From assembly GCA_016490735.1 (NCBI GenBank), contig JAEMWC010001379.1, positions 1-64,000 of the forward strand: a stretch of 64,000 nt of DNA. The letters run 5' to 3'. Below are positions 53,613 to 64,000 of this stretch, in pieces (positions within the stretch are counted from its first letter, which is position 1; each line of letters opens with the position of its first letter). Under the pieces are notes generated by a model. It made no database searches, was not told where the DNA came from, and saw nothing but the letters and a program-made list of their open reading frames with translations. The translations under genes were made by a program, and so were the position numbers. The DNA comes from Pachyseris speciosa. Taxonomy: Eukaryota > Cnidaria > Anthozoa > Scleractinia > Pachyseridae.

Positions 53613-55282
53613 TATTTAATGTTTTTGTGTAACTTTTTTGAGGCACTTGTAAGTTCACTTAAAGAAAGGAATTAAAGTTTGTGTATTGAAGAAAAACTTC
53701 CCATGACTGTAAAAAATAAACTGGTTTGAAAAACATAAACTAGTTTGAAAAAAATAAACTGGATTGAAAAAATTTAACCAAAATAAAATTTGAACCACAG
53801 CATATATACATAGTTTTACATATTTTTTGGATAAGGCAGGTCTGTCTGTGGCAAACCGAAGGCTGGTGTGGTCCTTCCATAAAATCCTAACCAGGTGCCT
53901 AAAACTTACTTAGTAAAATAAGTATTATTACAACCTTAATAAAAATTATTTAAAAATTAAATATGATGATAATAATAACAATAAATTAAAGCAAAGCTGG
54001 CCTAAAAATCAATGACAATCTAAAAGACTAGAATCAAAAGAAAAACTAAAAGTATAGAAAGTCTGGTTCTTTTGATTTAATTAAACAAGCCTCTTTCTTG
54101 AATTGTATTCTTGAGGCATGTTTAAGTCTTCCTTTAAAAAGCTGATGAGGTGTTGCGTCCCTGATGAGTGGTACATTTTGTTGAATAACTCGGGTACGGG
54201 ACATCACACATGCCTGAGACTTTGACAGGTTGTCTATTTACTGTTTTTCTACCATATCTCAATTTCTGGACATTATTTTTGAATGATAAGCAATTTTATC
54301 TGTTGCTAGCATGACATGAAAACCAACTTTTATAGCACTGTTTCTGTTAATGATGTATTTGAAAACAGTTTCACTCTGATGAATATTTTTGCTCTACACA
54401 TTGCACTGAGATTCCAGTAAATTTTAGTAAAAAAAGTCCTCCATTATTAATTTTAATGCAGCTAGCAAACCTGTGAGAAAACGCAACCTCCTAGGATCAT
54501 AATCATCCATTGTTTTTATGGGTCATTGTTTTCTTGGTTTGTTGATTTTTAAGCTGTTGTTTTTGGGTCGCCCTAGTTTTCTAGACATCTGTAACACAAA
54601 CAATGTTGAATATATTTTAAAAAATATGCGATGTATTAGAGAAGGCAGTGTAAGTATCTGTACATAATCAACGTTATACCATTATTAGTGAAAATAAAAT
54701 ATAGAAAGGAATTCAGATCTTGTTATGCTAACTTTGTCATACCGTGTAATATTACAACCATGCATGGAATCAGTGAAGTAGCAAATTGCAATTTCCAATT
54801 GCCTCTAGTTGAAATTAATTCTTTTGTGCTATATGACACACTGCAATCTAGGCTAGCAGTTGTTTCTTTCCTTAGGGCTTCACGTCTTGTAGATTGCACC
54901 ATCTTTAATGGTAATGGATTTATATACCGCACAATATCACATAGTTTCAAGGCAGTTTATGCCTCTCTAGGGTGAGATCGAATGTCAGCCTGTAAAGGCA
55001 CCTCTGGCAGCTGCTATCAGTCCATATTTGATCTCCCCCACCCACCCAACCCACACATGAATGTCAGACAGATGAAAGATAGATGTCCCCTACTCTTTTT
55101 GAACAGTGTGTGCGTTCTTTGACAGATTAATTTCTCTAGACTATCTGATCAAGCTGTAACCCCTGGCCATCTCTGGTGAAAATAACTTCCATAATAAACC
55201 CTATTTGATCTAATCAAGAATAATGGTACACGTATCTCCAAGATGGAGCTGAACAGGGAACCTTCAGTGAGCGTCTACTATC

Positions 55283-58200
55283 TTATCTCCAACTAAAGAA
55301 TCCAATTTTGTCCAATTCCTCTCTAAGTGCAGCTTCTTGGCTTTTGTTTAGCTGAGCAATAGGTGACCGAGCGGGACCTAAATCCAAGCCCAGGGATCTC
55401 ATGATGGCCTTCCCAACACCTGGATTGTCTCCTGGAAACAGAAAAAACAATTCATACATCATAACTTGGTAACACGTGACCATCCATGTGAGTGTGGTTC
55501 TGGGAAGCAGTTTTGTGTATTTATTGAAGAGGCAAATAATTTACCAATTTCAATTGGCCACCACAAAGAGTGAAAAAATGATGTTTGTAGTCCTTCCCAG
55601 GTCTACACTCACCCGGACAATAATTATGCTTTACCTTCCAGTTGTTATGACATTTCATGTAATCAACAATGAACTATCTGTGGTTCCTTTGTCTGTGAGC
55701 AGACACTAGGTGCAAGAGGGAGGTTACAAAAAGCTCTTACCATATTTTTGGAAAATCCTCACCATGGCTTGAGATCGATACTGCAGGTAAAACAGAAGCA
55801 AAGATGGCTCAGTATAGCTTCCATACTATTCAAGTGGAACTCTTGTGAAAGTAATTCCCAGCATTATGGGTTATCTCAACTACACACACCAAATCTTGGT
55901 TCGAACTGGGTGCCGGTTTTAACGTGAGGCAACTGTATCAAACTACCTGCTCCATTCTTGCTGTTTCCATATCTCCCCTGTTAAAAGCATCCATAATCCG
56001 ACTATGCAACTGTCCAGCAAAGTTATATGTTCTAAAATACAAACAACTGAGAAGCTGAGCATGTTGTAAGGACAAGAACACGAGAAGAATGAATGGCAGC
56101 ATAAGACCCTGTTCAAAGTGAAATAAGGTTTGGTTTAAAAACCCACACGTTCCAAACAATAGTTTAGTATGTCAACAGTAATGATAGCATGCCTGTCAAA
56201 TAGGGGTTAAATAGCAGGATCACCAAGAAACAATCCCCATTAATGATTAAAGTGGGAAATGAACCCCTGGATTACAAGTCTAACACCCCTAACCACTGGA
56301 CCACACTTCCTCCATTATTAATTGCTGAAAACAGAGGCCCTGCCAAGGGGGGCTCCCATGTCCCTTGTCTGAATTTAAAAATCTCCTGTGTTGGTGTTTA
56401 AATATTTGCTAATTCTCGGGCCTTGATCTCACTGTCAGAATTTTGCCGGGAATGATGTCTCTCGCCTGGATTTCATTTCGTGTGCTGTCGCTACTTTTTG
56501 GGCCATGTCGCTTGTTAGAATTTACATTGTACCTGGCAGGGCCTCAAAATAACTCCTGCCATTTGTACCAATTTGCTAATATTGGTCCTTAAGATGTTTG
56601 TTATTAAAGAATAGTGACACATAGTTGACTGTGATTAGTATACATGTATCTGAAAGTAGAAAACTGAGTTGTCTTACAATCCTACGGCAGCACATGCTCC
56701 CATCGCTAGGGCGCTTATTAGAATCTAAAGGATAGGAAAAAAAATGTTCAGTTATTCATTTTCACTGAGCTTTGTTTTTCATTTAAGGCAAAATGTATTT
56801 TTAAAATAACAACCAACACACAGTAAGGTCTTGTACCCAGGCACTGCATCAGTTGTTTACTAACCTCGTCACCACCATAAAGGATCTGAATTCTTTCTTC
56901 ATTGAGAACAAGACAGCACCCTAAGTCCAACAGGTCATAACTCGTAAACTTCAGTCCTGCTAACGTTGGAATCTTGGGTATGGCAGCTTTCAGAAAGTCT
57001 TCCATTAAAACTGTGATGACAATAAACAAAGTTAACTAAGTTACTCTTGACTATGACTTCAAGGAATATGACAATGTCCATTTTTTGCCTCGCTCTGCCA
57101 GTACTAATGCACTCTGTTTACCATCTGAACGCCTGGAACAGGTTACTAGCTTTCATGTGAATGATTACACTTCAAGATTTCAGCCACACAAACTCAAAAG
57201 CTGGCAGCACCCCTCCACAGACTGCGAAGCATACTGAAGAGCATTGCACTAAGGAAAGTACTGCTCAGTCGCTTTCATTTGAATGGGCACACTTAAAAGG
57301 CAACAGACTCCAACGTAAGAGCCACCTTGCATTGTACAGCAGATTAAATAACCACTCTTGTTATTTTAAATCTTCAGATTATAGAAACTTATAACTGCAA
57401 ATTATAATACTGAAAAATTTGTAGGACTCCAGAGACACCACTTACAAGTAACATGTGTCCAAAGTGGAATGTGGTAGTAAAATAATGGAGTGTTAGGTGC
57501 TGCATTTGCAACTAGTTGTACATACTCTACAAGGTCATCTGGAGAACAAAAAATAAAAATATGCAGACAACTTTACTTTCTGACAGCACTAAAGTACAAA
57601 TTCAAAGTAACAAAACCCTGAAAAATTTCTCCTTCTTCCTTCCATTGTTAGGAAAAAAAGCAGTGAATTGTGAGCAAATGCCACCAGCGGAAAGAAGGTC
57701 AAAATAATGCATTAGGCTCCTATATTTCCCCACGCTGGGTATATACCTGCCAACATTTTTTTAAATTTATAGGCGTGACATTTTTCTCCTGAGAGAGTCA
57801 GGATTTTTCGTAGTCCTCTGATGCTCTCTGATGCTATCCGAAGATGTCCAAATACTTTCAAATATTTTCCGAAGACTTCCGAAAACGTTCTGAAGACTTC
57901 CATCTTGCCAGTACATCGATCGATACTTTGAATATTTGAATATCTTGATGCTTTTGAATATCTCCAGTGACTTTCCCTACTTAAAAAAGAAACAGAATTC
58001 GGAGAAAGTCGATCATTCACATGGACTTTTATTTTCTCTCATTGGTTTCAGTTTCTTTAAATAATTAATAAATTTTTCAAAATGTGTCAGTCAATACTGT
58101 AATGGCTCTAACGTTTCTACTATGCATGAGAAATTAGAACACAGGCGTGAGTAAACATGACATCGAAGTTTTCAATACACAGATGTGACAATCATGCCTT

Positions 58201-61200
58201 AGGTGTGACACTTGGCAGGTATATGGGTACGTGTAACTTGTGATGGAAAAGCACCCCATCGTTGGGTCATTGTTGAGGGGAGTGGCAATCACTAACACAC
58301 AGACACATACCTACAGTTTTAGGAATGAAGTAAGTTGTTGGCACCATGGCAATTGCAGCTGCCCCTGCACTATCAGCATGTCTTGCCTCAGAAGTGTGAA
58401 GAAAAGTAAGTGCAGTTAAACAATGTCTTGAAGTGAGTACAAATTGCATTGACTGAATCTAAAAATCAGTATATTTGGAGGAGCAGGGGTGGTGCAGTGG
58501 CAAGAGCACATGCCTCCTGGCCAATATGGGATAAATTTGACCTTGGTCTTCATCCTTTCCGCGAGAGGTTACTGTTAAATACCAAATAAAACAATTTTTA
58601 ATGGATTGATTTTGTCAAAATGTGTTTCTCACAACTAACCAGTTCTTGTGAATCTTTTAAGTTGGCACACCCAATCTGTATTATCACATGATCAAGTCTG
58701 AATTAAGAGATATAAAAATACCATGTTATTATTAGGGAAGCAGGGATGAGAGTTCTTGCCTCTCACCATTGTGGCTTGGGTTTCATTCCTGGATTAAGCG
58801 TCAATGAGGGTTGAGTTTGTTGGTTCTCTACTCTGCTCCAAGACATTTTTCTCTGGGTACTCTAGTTTTTCCCTCTCCTCAAAAACCAACTTTTCCAAAT
58901 AGACCATTTTACAGTTGTCGGTGAAAGCAAGGCTGGGGGTGACCTTGTTTTGATACAAACCTACCTACTTTTCTTATGTAAATCATGTTTTTCTTATGTT
59001 ATGTTAATCAGCATAATTTCCATAAGAAAAGCAGGTAGGTTTGTATCAAAACAAGGTCACCCCTAGCCTCGCATTCAATCAAAGGCCAGGGTACTGAGCA
59101 AAGAACTGTAAAATGGTCTATTTCAATTCAATCCGGAAATTTGAGGGCCACAGGTTTGCCAGTTGAACTACTGTTGAGTGTCAACCTTGTTAAACAAACA
59201 AGCAAACAAAGTTGGTTATACTATTAATTTTAATCCAGGAACTGCATGTAACCAACCTTAAAGTAAGTGAAGTATATCTAGTTGCATAATGGGGAAAAGA
59301 CAAGCTTTAACAACCTATTTTTCCCTGCTTGAATCCATCTCTCTGCCAATCTTTTTCTCTCATCAACTGTCAGTAACATGCCTTCACCAGTTGTACCATT
59401 GACTGAAGACAAAGTCAGATGAAACTCATTTAATTCAATATAAATCGTAATCCAATTTTGTTATAAGGAACATGTTTTGATGCCTTGAGACAAACTGTAT
59501 GATTATACTTGTAATATACCAGATTCACTAGACCTGGCCGTGTGCCTGCCAAATGCTCTAGGACTCAACTTTGAAACAAAATTGTTCAGGACAGTGAGAT
59601 TCAGGAAAGGCAACTTTGTAATAAACATATTTGTAAATGTGTCATAACTTTGATATTTTCATTATATTTTAGGTTATTGTGATTTTGCATTGTATTTTTA
59701 GGCTTTTTAATGTAGTTCTTAAATTCTGTTATTGTATTTTTATTAGGCTTTTTAAATGTAATACTTCATGAAAATTCTACATCTTGATGTAAATTAATTT
59801 TTTAAGATACAGGGCCCCATGGAGACCAGCCTTAGAGCTGAATGGGCTACCCTGTGTAAATAAAGTTTTACTTTACTTTACTTTATATACCATTTTGGAA
59901 CTAAAACATATTAACTAAATATTTAACTATATTTAAATAGTTATGACAGAAAAAGTAAGATAGGAAGTACATTTCTTCTACGAAATGGAACTTCTCATTG
60001 GGCTTAAAATATTCACATGCCACATCTACAACAGGCAATTAAGGTACCACCAAGGAAGGCAGATGATTACCCCTATCTGGTGGGGCTCTCCCATCCCCTC
60101 CCCTACTACCACCTCTTCAGAGGCGCCACGCAGCTCTCGGAACAGTTCACAGGATTGGCTGAGAAAACAATAAACAAACAACAGAAACAATGGACCCTAG
60201 CCCTGAAACAATGGAGCTGCATGGTAATAAGAACCAATGAAATAAGAGGTTACTGAGAGGTGCGTGGCATCTGCCTCTTCAGGTTACAACTAAGAGCCAA
60301 CTTAAGCTATGAGCTATGCCCACTTGTCGCATAATTAATTCATTACAGTTACCGGTAAGCTCCAGCTGATTATCTTCATTCTTACCAAAAACCCCTTTGA
60401 CATTCTCTTTTTGAAGGTGCCCAACATACTCCTCTACAACAGATAAATTAAGTTCCCTGTTGGCAAATTTGAAATTATGTCAAGCAACAATTCACCAAAA
60501 AAGTTCTGTCAATTTATGTGTACATAATAAAGCACAACCAGGAGCAGCTACTGAAAGAACAAAGCATGAAATATCTTATCAGTTGCAAGGACAGTTGGGT
60601 AGTTGGTGGGGAGGGGGTACTAAAAAAATTAATATGGGGAGGCACCGCCCGAAGTCCGACCCCTTACCCTTTTATATACTATTTTTGACAGAAAAGGTAC
60701 CCCTTTCGCATACCTTCCATTGGAAAATGGTATCCCTTTCACAAACCTACCACTGCATCCCCTTTCTAGCCCTTAGAATGAAGTCTTCTTGTCATTTTAT
60801 GTAGCGTTCAATAAATTAAAACAATCAATCAAATCGTTTCTCGTGATTGAATCTATGTACTTATTTATTTGATTATTTATTTTATATTTTTTTTTATTGT
60901 TTTAGTTTCTGTTTTTGTTGTCGTTGTTGTTGTTGTCGTTGTTGTGTCCTAGCTTACACCGTGATGTATAATAATGTAAACAGCATAAGCTGTCTTGATG
61001 AGCACTATCTGCTCTTAGAGCAAATGCCAAAAAAAATATTGTTTAAATTAAAAAAAATTAAAACAGTTCAGTTTTAAGGTACAGGTATTTGAAATATTTT
61101 AATGAAAGGCCCTTATAAATGACAGATTTCCCTACTCTTTCATATACTTCAACTTGAAAACTAATAGAGCACTTTTAAATACATCCCATTGAATTGTTAT

Positions 61201-62475
61201 GCTTGAAACAGTGAGCATGGACTGTAGTACCACAGGGTTCAACATCTCCACTAGCCCGGTAGCCTGAGACTAGTAAAAGTGGAGTCGGGCTAGTAAAAAT
61301 CATATGTTCAGTAGTCTGTGGGCTAGTAGAATTTGAGAAATAATTTAGGTACCGGTATATTTAATTCCACTATCTTAACTTAAAAACCAGTAAGAAGACA
61401 AAACATAAAGCATGCAGTGTGGTTCTAGAAAATATCCATATCCCCTACCCTACCCCCCATGGATAAAAGGAATTTAGATAGGGCAGGTAACAGGTTCCCA
61501 ATGGAGACAAAAATTCAAAATGACAAACTAGTTGACATTTTTTTAAGGATATTTGAGAAAATGCAGCTTACCCACTGTCATTGAATGGAGCAAATGGTGC
61601 AGCAATCAATCCTTCAATCTAACAGTGGAACAAGAAGAGACTTTAAAAATAACACACAGGCATAGCTGGTAATAGAGAAGGAAGAGGTGAGAGCGCTTGC
61701 CTTCCACCAACATGTCCCAGGTTCGATTCCTGAACTTGCATCATAAGTGGGCTGAGTTTGTTGGTTCTCTGCTCCAAGAGGTTTTTCTCCGGGTAATCTG
61801 GTTTTCCCCTCTCCCCAAAAACCAACTTTTGATTTGATTTGATTTAATGATTTCCACTTGATTTAGAGTTGATTTAATTTTGTCTCCCCAATTAGTTGAG
61901 CATCTATATGCTTGGCTACAAAGATTTGAAACTTTAATAAAGTTATTATTATTATTATTATTATTTTATTATTATTATTATTATTATTATTTTTAATATT
62001 ATTTTGTTCTCCATTACTCTTCATCTGTTACTCTTAATTGAAATTGATCTTGGAATGAGCAATTTGAAAGTTCTTACATTCACCCAAAAATAGTTTGGTT
62101 TTGAGAAAATGTAACAAAATATATTGCATATAAATGAATATATTCATTCTCATATATTAATTACTCACTATACTAAACGAACCAACAAAATGACCAGCTC
62201 CTAGTTGGCTTGTTAGCTCAGTTGGTAGAGCACTGCACCAGTGATCGCAGAGGCCGTGGGTTTTCAGGCTTTATTTTCACTACTGCTTAAGTAGTGTTCA
62301 TTACTGCGATGATCATTCGCACATTCTTTTAAAGTTTAAAATGTTCCACACCCCATTCAAGTGTCCCTTCCCTGGGGTGGAAGCACGTCCACTGCAACGG
62401 TAACAAAGCAGTGTTGCTCAGTGTTTCCCATGCACATTCTATTCATATGGATTGAACGAGAATTACCTTTTTCAT
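55283..62475 (-). CDS. NPL: N-acetylneuraminate lyase
   Basis: NPL is a cytosolic class I aldolase that splits N-acetylneuraminate into N-acetylmannosamine and pyruvate (sialic-acid breakdown). Twelve coding exons on the minus strand: 62475-62467 (MKK), 61618-61572, 60456-60386, 59402-59315, 58697-58640, 58386-58311, 57538-57446, 57010-56865, 56724-56678, 56031-55947, 55780-55741 and 55431-55283. Phases agree; the 909 nt give 302 aa (human about 320). Family residues: NGTTGEG (about 44-50, pyruvate carboxylate binding), FYYHIP with the catalytic Tyr at about 138, and LAGLKFT with the Schiff-base Lys at about 168; YGGDE follows in the barrel. The C-terminal ALREELDKIGF is also typical. The start is the ATG at 62473-62475 in a 9-nt coding exon with a GTAATT donor; it is inferred from phase and position. 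The related bacterial-type dihydrodipicolinate synthases are the alternative, but the YHIP and LKFT contexts fit NPL better. Confidence 0.93.
56215..56316 (-). mobile_element. tRNA-derived SINE
   Basis: On the minus strand GTGTGGTCCAGTGGTTAGGG matches a tRNA-type A box and GGGGTTCATTTCC a B box, about 30 nt apart, as in tRNA-headed SINEs. It lacks a full cloverleaf. It is in an NPL intron. Confidence 0.6.
57746..58219. mobile_element. 474-bp element with CCTGCCAA ends
   Basis: CCTGCCAACATTTTT at the left and, inverted, CCTGCCAAGTGTCACACC at the right, with TATA on both sides. The interior repeats CCGAAGACTTCC-like and GAATATTTGAATATC-like phrases. It lies in an NPL intron. The termini match only over about 8-9 bp, so the call is tentative. 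Confidence 0.5.
58490..58560 (+). mobile_element. tRNA-like SINE fragment
   Basis: GGGTGGTGCAGTGGCAAGAG followed by CACATGCCTCC resembles an A box and anticodon-arm region of a tRNA-derived SINE. The B-box part is degenerate. Confidence 0.35.
58733..58897 (+). mobile_element. tRNA-headed SINE with GAGTTTGTTGG body, copy 1
   Basis: GAGAGTTCTTGCCTCTCACC, then a B-box-like GGGTTTCATTCC, then the body GGTTGAGTTTGTTGGTTCTC, TTTTTCTCTGGGTACTC and CCCTCTCCTCAAAAACCAAC. The same order occurs at 61668-61870. Its 3' end abuts the inverted-repeat element that starts at 58898. Confidence 0.75.
58898..59123. mobile_element. 226-bp hairpin element
   Basis: The termini AATAGACCATTTTACAGTT and complement, with longer inner arms (GGGGGTGACCTTGTTTTGAT, then ACAAACCTACCTACTTTTCT, against the right-hand complement). 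Only about 35 bp at the centre is unpaired. No ORF. In an NPL intron. Confidence 0.8.
59697..59888 (+). mobile_element. LINE 3' end, second copy of the 24641 family
   Basis: Only the 3' UTR and tail: TTATTGTATTTTTATTAGGC, GATACAGGGCCCC, ATGGAGACCAGCCTTAGAGC, AATAAAG and an ACTTT tail. This is a strongly 5'-truncated insertion in an NPL intron, same orientation as the copy at 24641-25382. Confidence 0.85.
60605..60780. repeat. G-rich repeat fragment with TACCCCTTTC phrases
   Basis: GGGGAGGGGGTACT followed by phrases such as GGTACCCCTTTCGCATACC and GGTATCCCTTTCACAAACC is similar in style to the G-terminal element at 33645-34082, but ends could not be defined. Confidence 0.35.
61668..61870 (+). 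mobile_element. tRNA-headed SINE with GAGTTTGTTGG body, copy 2
   Basis: A better-preserved copy: GAGAGCGCTTGCCTTCCACC, the B box GGTTCGATTCC, the body GCTGAGTTTGTTGGTTCTCT, GTTTTTCTCCGGGTAATCTG and CCCCTCTCCCCAAAAACCAA, then a TTGATTTGATT-type short tandem tail of the kind left by LINE-mobilised SINEs. In an NPL intron. Confidence 0.8.
61942..61996. repeat. ATT microsatellite
   Basis: About 50 bp of ATT units with one interruption, following the SINE tail in an NPL intron. Confidence 0.9.
62208..62265 (+). mobile_element. tRNA-derived SINE head
   Basis: GTTAGCTCAGTTGGTAGAGC is an excellent tRNA A box/D arm, and GCCGTGGGTTTTCAG is in the B-box position. The acceptor stem and T arm do not pair, so it is a tRNA-derived element, not a tRNA gene. 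Confidence 0.6.
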
Positions 62476-63307
62476 GTTGAGTGAAGTTAATAAGTTCTTG
62501 GTCACTGAACTGTGTTGGGGATATCCTGAAAGAGAATGTATGCTTTCGCAAGACTGTCAAGGGTTGCAAAGATGACTGACGCTATCTTTTATCGGCACTG
62601 ATTGGAATATTGATCTAAGAACAAGACACCAAGGGGCACACGTATGGGATGAGCTATTTGATGTAAACATTAGTTACATCGAGTGTTTGTATAGAGTAAA
62701 AAACACATACAATATACTGCAAGTTGGTTTAACAGCTTCAAAAAACACAATTCCCTTGCAGGGACAAACTATGTAATATTAAATATATCATTTTTCTTTA
62801 CGAACTAGTTAAACACACTGTTTCGATCAACAAACTGATTTTGACAAAGAAACTTACCGGGTGTCTAGAAAACTAAGACCCCTAGAAAACTAAGACCCCT
62901 AGAAAACCCAAGAACCGAAAACCAGGTGGGCTTGCAGGTGCTACTTTGCAGACATGTCATGATGTTCTCTCGTACAAAAACTGGTCATCTGTCACATAAA
63001 TTCTACCACAGGAAGCAGAGGAGTCCTATTCGACCGTATTTCCAGCGTGAATAGCGCGAATTGAATCACTGTATGTGACCAAACTCTGATTGGTTAAAAG
63101 AGCGTGTGGTGTCAAGCTATTAGCATCAATGGATTTGGAAGATGCTTCTTCGAGTAACACCACAAATAACAGCATGAAAAATTAAGGATTGATATCACGC
63201 GTGTTTTCAGAAGTTGCTGAAATTGTCCAAGTCACGCAGGGAGCGTGCTTTTAACAGACAAACCGAACTGCGTGACGTCACGCTCATACATTTCTCTCTA
63301 GTGAGAC

Positions 63308-63518
63308 CGTTTTATTGATATGTGGGTACTTGAGCCTGAGCATTAGCTATGCCATGCTGATGAGGCCCAACAAGGCCGAAACAGCTGTCCATGGCTGCTA
63401 ATGCTTGGGCTCAATCTTTGCTTTGGTAGATTTAAGGGGTAATGCCCGCTACCTTGTGGCCTTAGTGCCTTTTGAGTGGCTTCAGCTTACTTGATCACAT
63501 TAATTTGTGAAGTATCCA
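63308..63518 (+). mobile_element. 211-bp hammerhead-bearing unit with 13-bp flanking repeat
   Basis: TCTCTAGTGAGAC occurs directly before (63295-63307) and directly after (63519-63531) this unit, like the target duplication of a reverse-transcribed insertion. The unit contains the hammerhead core (63330-63414) and then AATGCCCGCTACCTTGTGGC and GGCTTCAGCTTACTTGATCA. It has no ORF. Confidence 0.65.
63330..63414 (+). ncRNA. Type I hammerhead ribozyme motif
   Basis: All core parts are present in order. Stem I left strand ends GCCATG (63351-63356); CTGATGA follows at 63357-63363. Stem II is GGCC/GGCC around the loop CAACAA (63364-63377), then GAAA (63378-63381). A minimal stem III ACAG/CTGT (63381-63388) leads to the cleavage-site C at 63389, and the stem I right strand begins CATGGC (63390-63395). 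Stem I continues outwards after a small internal loop with TTGAGCCTGAGCATTAGC against GCTAATGCTTGGGCTCAA. The loopless 4-bp stem III is like the dimer-acting hammerheads reported in animal retroelements and satellites. Activity is inferred, not shown. Confidence 0.85.
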
Positions 63519-64000
63519 TCTCTAGTGAGACGGCTGTTCTAGGCTGGATTCAAGTGATCGGGAGAAATGTTCCATAAAATACCGAATTTTGCACCTCTTA
63601 ATCCCAAATGTAGATATAATGTAAGCCAGATGAATAAAGATTACTTATGCTGTCATTAGTGTGGTCTTTTGCGTTTTTATGGCGTTTTGAGTCGCTTGCC
63701 GCTGAATCCCCCGACAACAGTATTAGAATAGTGGTCTAACAGTAAAGACCCCTAAAGAAAGAGCTCGAGACAAGGGATGACAGCGATTTCGGTCAAATTT
63801 TGAATCGCCCATAAATCGCTAACATTTGAAAGAATGTGCCTCATTTCCAGCAAGTGATATGGAAATAACATTAAAAAGAAATTAACCAGAAAGCTCGCGA
63901 AATTCAACCTTTAGGTTTTGGGTCTTACTTTTTTAGTTTTTTTGGGGTCTCAGTTTTCGGGTTTTCTGGGGGTCTTAGGCCTTGGCCAAACGGACTTGCA

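Larger units (their letters stand above)
52177..53813. mobile_element. 1.6-kb TATATGTTGTGG element with 19-bp subterminal repeats
   Basis: The left end TATATGTTGTGGTTCATATT and the right end, complementary, continue for about 110 bp as inverted repeats. Each subterminal zone holds three to four tandem copies of a CAAACCAGTTTATTTTTTT-like 19-mer. The interior is AT-rich without a transposase. It interrupts a copy of the repeat unit also found before ATG3 (pieces at 52085-52175 and 54160-54290), so it is younger than that copy. Confidence 0.7.
50951..55282. other. Convergent intergenic region between ATG3 and NPL
   Basis: Both genes end here. It contains a possible ATG3 poly(A) signal (AATAAA 51580-51585), a perfect palindrome (51087-51299), a 1.6-kb inverted-repeat element (52177-53813) with a nested hairpin, an interstitial telomere-like patch (53580-53612) and split pieces of the repeat unit duplicated before ATG3. 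No gene seen; the ORF at 54688-54975 and its antisense have no recognisable content. Confidence 0.65.
62476..64000. other. Upstream of NPL, repeat-derived
   Basis: Contains the NPL promoter and 5' UTR, two opposed clusters of CTAGAAAACTAAGACCCC-type words (62866-62920 and, inverted, 63905-63985) and the hammerhead unit at 63308-63518. No ORF recognised. Confidence 0.55.

Noticed and set aside
54136..54165. CTGATGAG sequences as a second hammerhead
   Set aside because: No GAAA box or pairing stems at the required positions.
62208..62265. Possible tRNA gene with good D arm
   Set aside because: The T arm and acceptor stem do not pair, so it is tRNA-derived repeat.

Overview
This is eukaryotic, AT-rich, intron-rich and repeat-dense DNA, most likely from an anthozoan cnidarian (probably a stony coral). 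That assignment is inference. It rests on compact animal-type genes with GT-AG introns, families of short inverted-repeat transposons, tRNA-headed SINEs of a type I associate with cnidarians, CR1/L2-like LINE tails, and two predicted proteins I cannot match to any named family.

Layout. (1) 166-2127, minus: the first two coding exons of an HLTF-type HIRAN/SNF2 helicase; the gene runs off the left edge. (2) 3320-24412, minus: a complete eIF4A gene with 11 coding exons (410 codons) and a pyrimidine-rich 5' leader. Its introns hold most of the mobile DNA. The 7-kb intron between 7232 and 14269 is almost wholly a THAP/DDE transposon (7496-14225). That element is split by a 2.3-kb palindromic element (9285-13182), which is itself split by a 1.6-kb TA-inserting element (11307-12901). 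(3) 24413-28936: LINE remnant, CAT-repeat block, hairpin elements and a retroelement relic. (4) 28937-30498, plus: a two-exon gene for a 289-aa protein of unknown function. (5) 30499-34456: inverted-repeat elements. (6) 34457-41572, plus: a three-exon gene for a 695-aa protein with a CCC cysteine cluster, an acidic dileucine motif, two copies of a ~190-aa domain and a long Lys/Asp/Glu tail. (7) 44683-50950, plus: complete ATG3 (12 exons, 320 aa). (8) 55283-62475, minus: complete N-acetylneuraminate lyase (12 exons, 302 aa), convergent with ATG3. (9) 62476-64000: repeat DNA holding an intact-looking hammerhead ribozyme core inside a 211-bp unit flanked by a 13-bp direct repeat.

The genes do not form a pathway: translation initiation (eIF4A), autophagy conjugation (ATG3), sialic-acid catabolism (NPL), fork remodelling (HLTF) and two orphan genes. 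The most noteworthy points are the three-level nested transposon, whose target gene reads back in frame when the insert is removed conceptually, the hammerhead unit with a target-site-like duplication, a perfect 213-bp palindrome at 51087-51299, and the duplicated-domain orphan gene. All exon boundaries were read by eye from splice consensus, reading phase and remembered family motifs; no alignment or transcript data were available.
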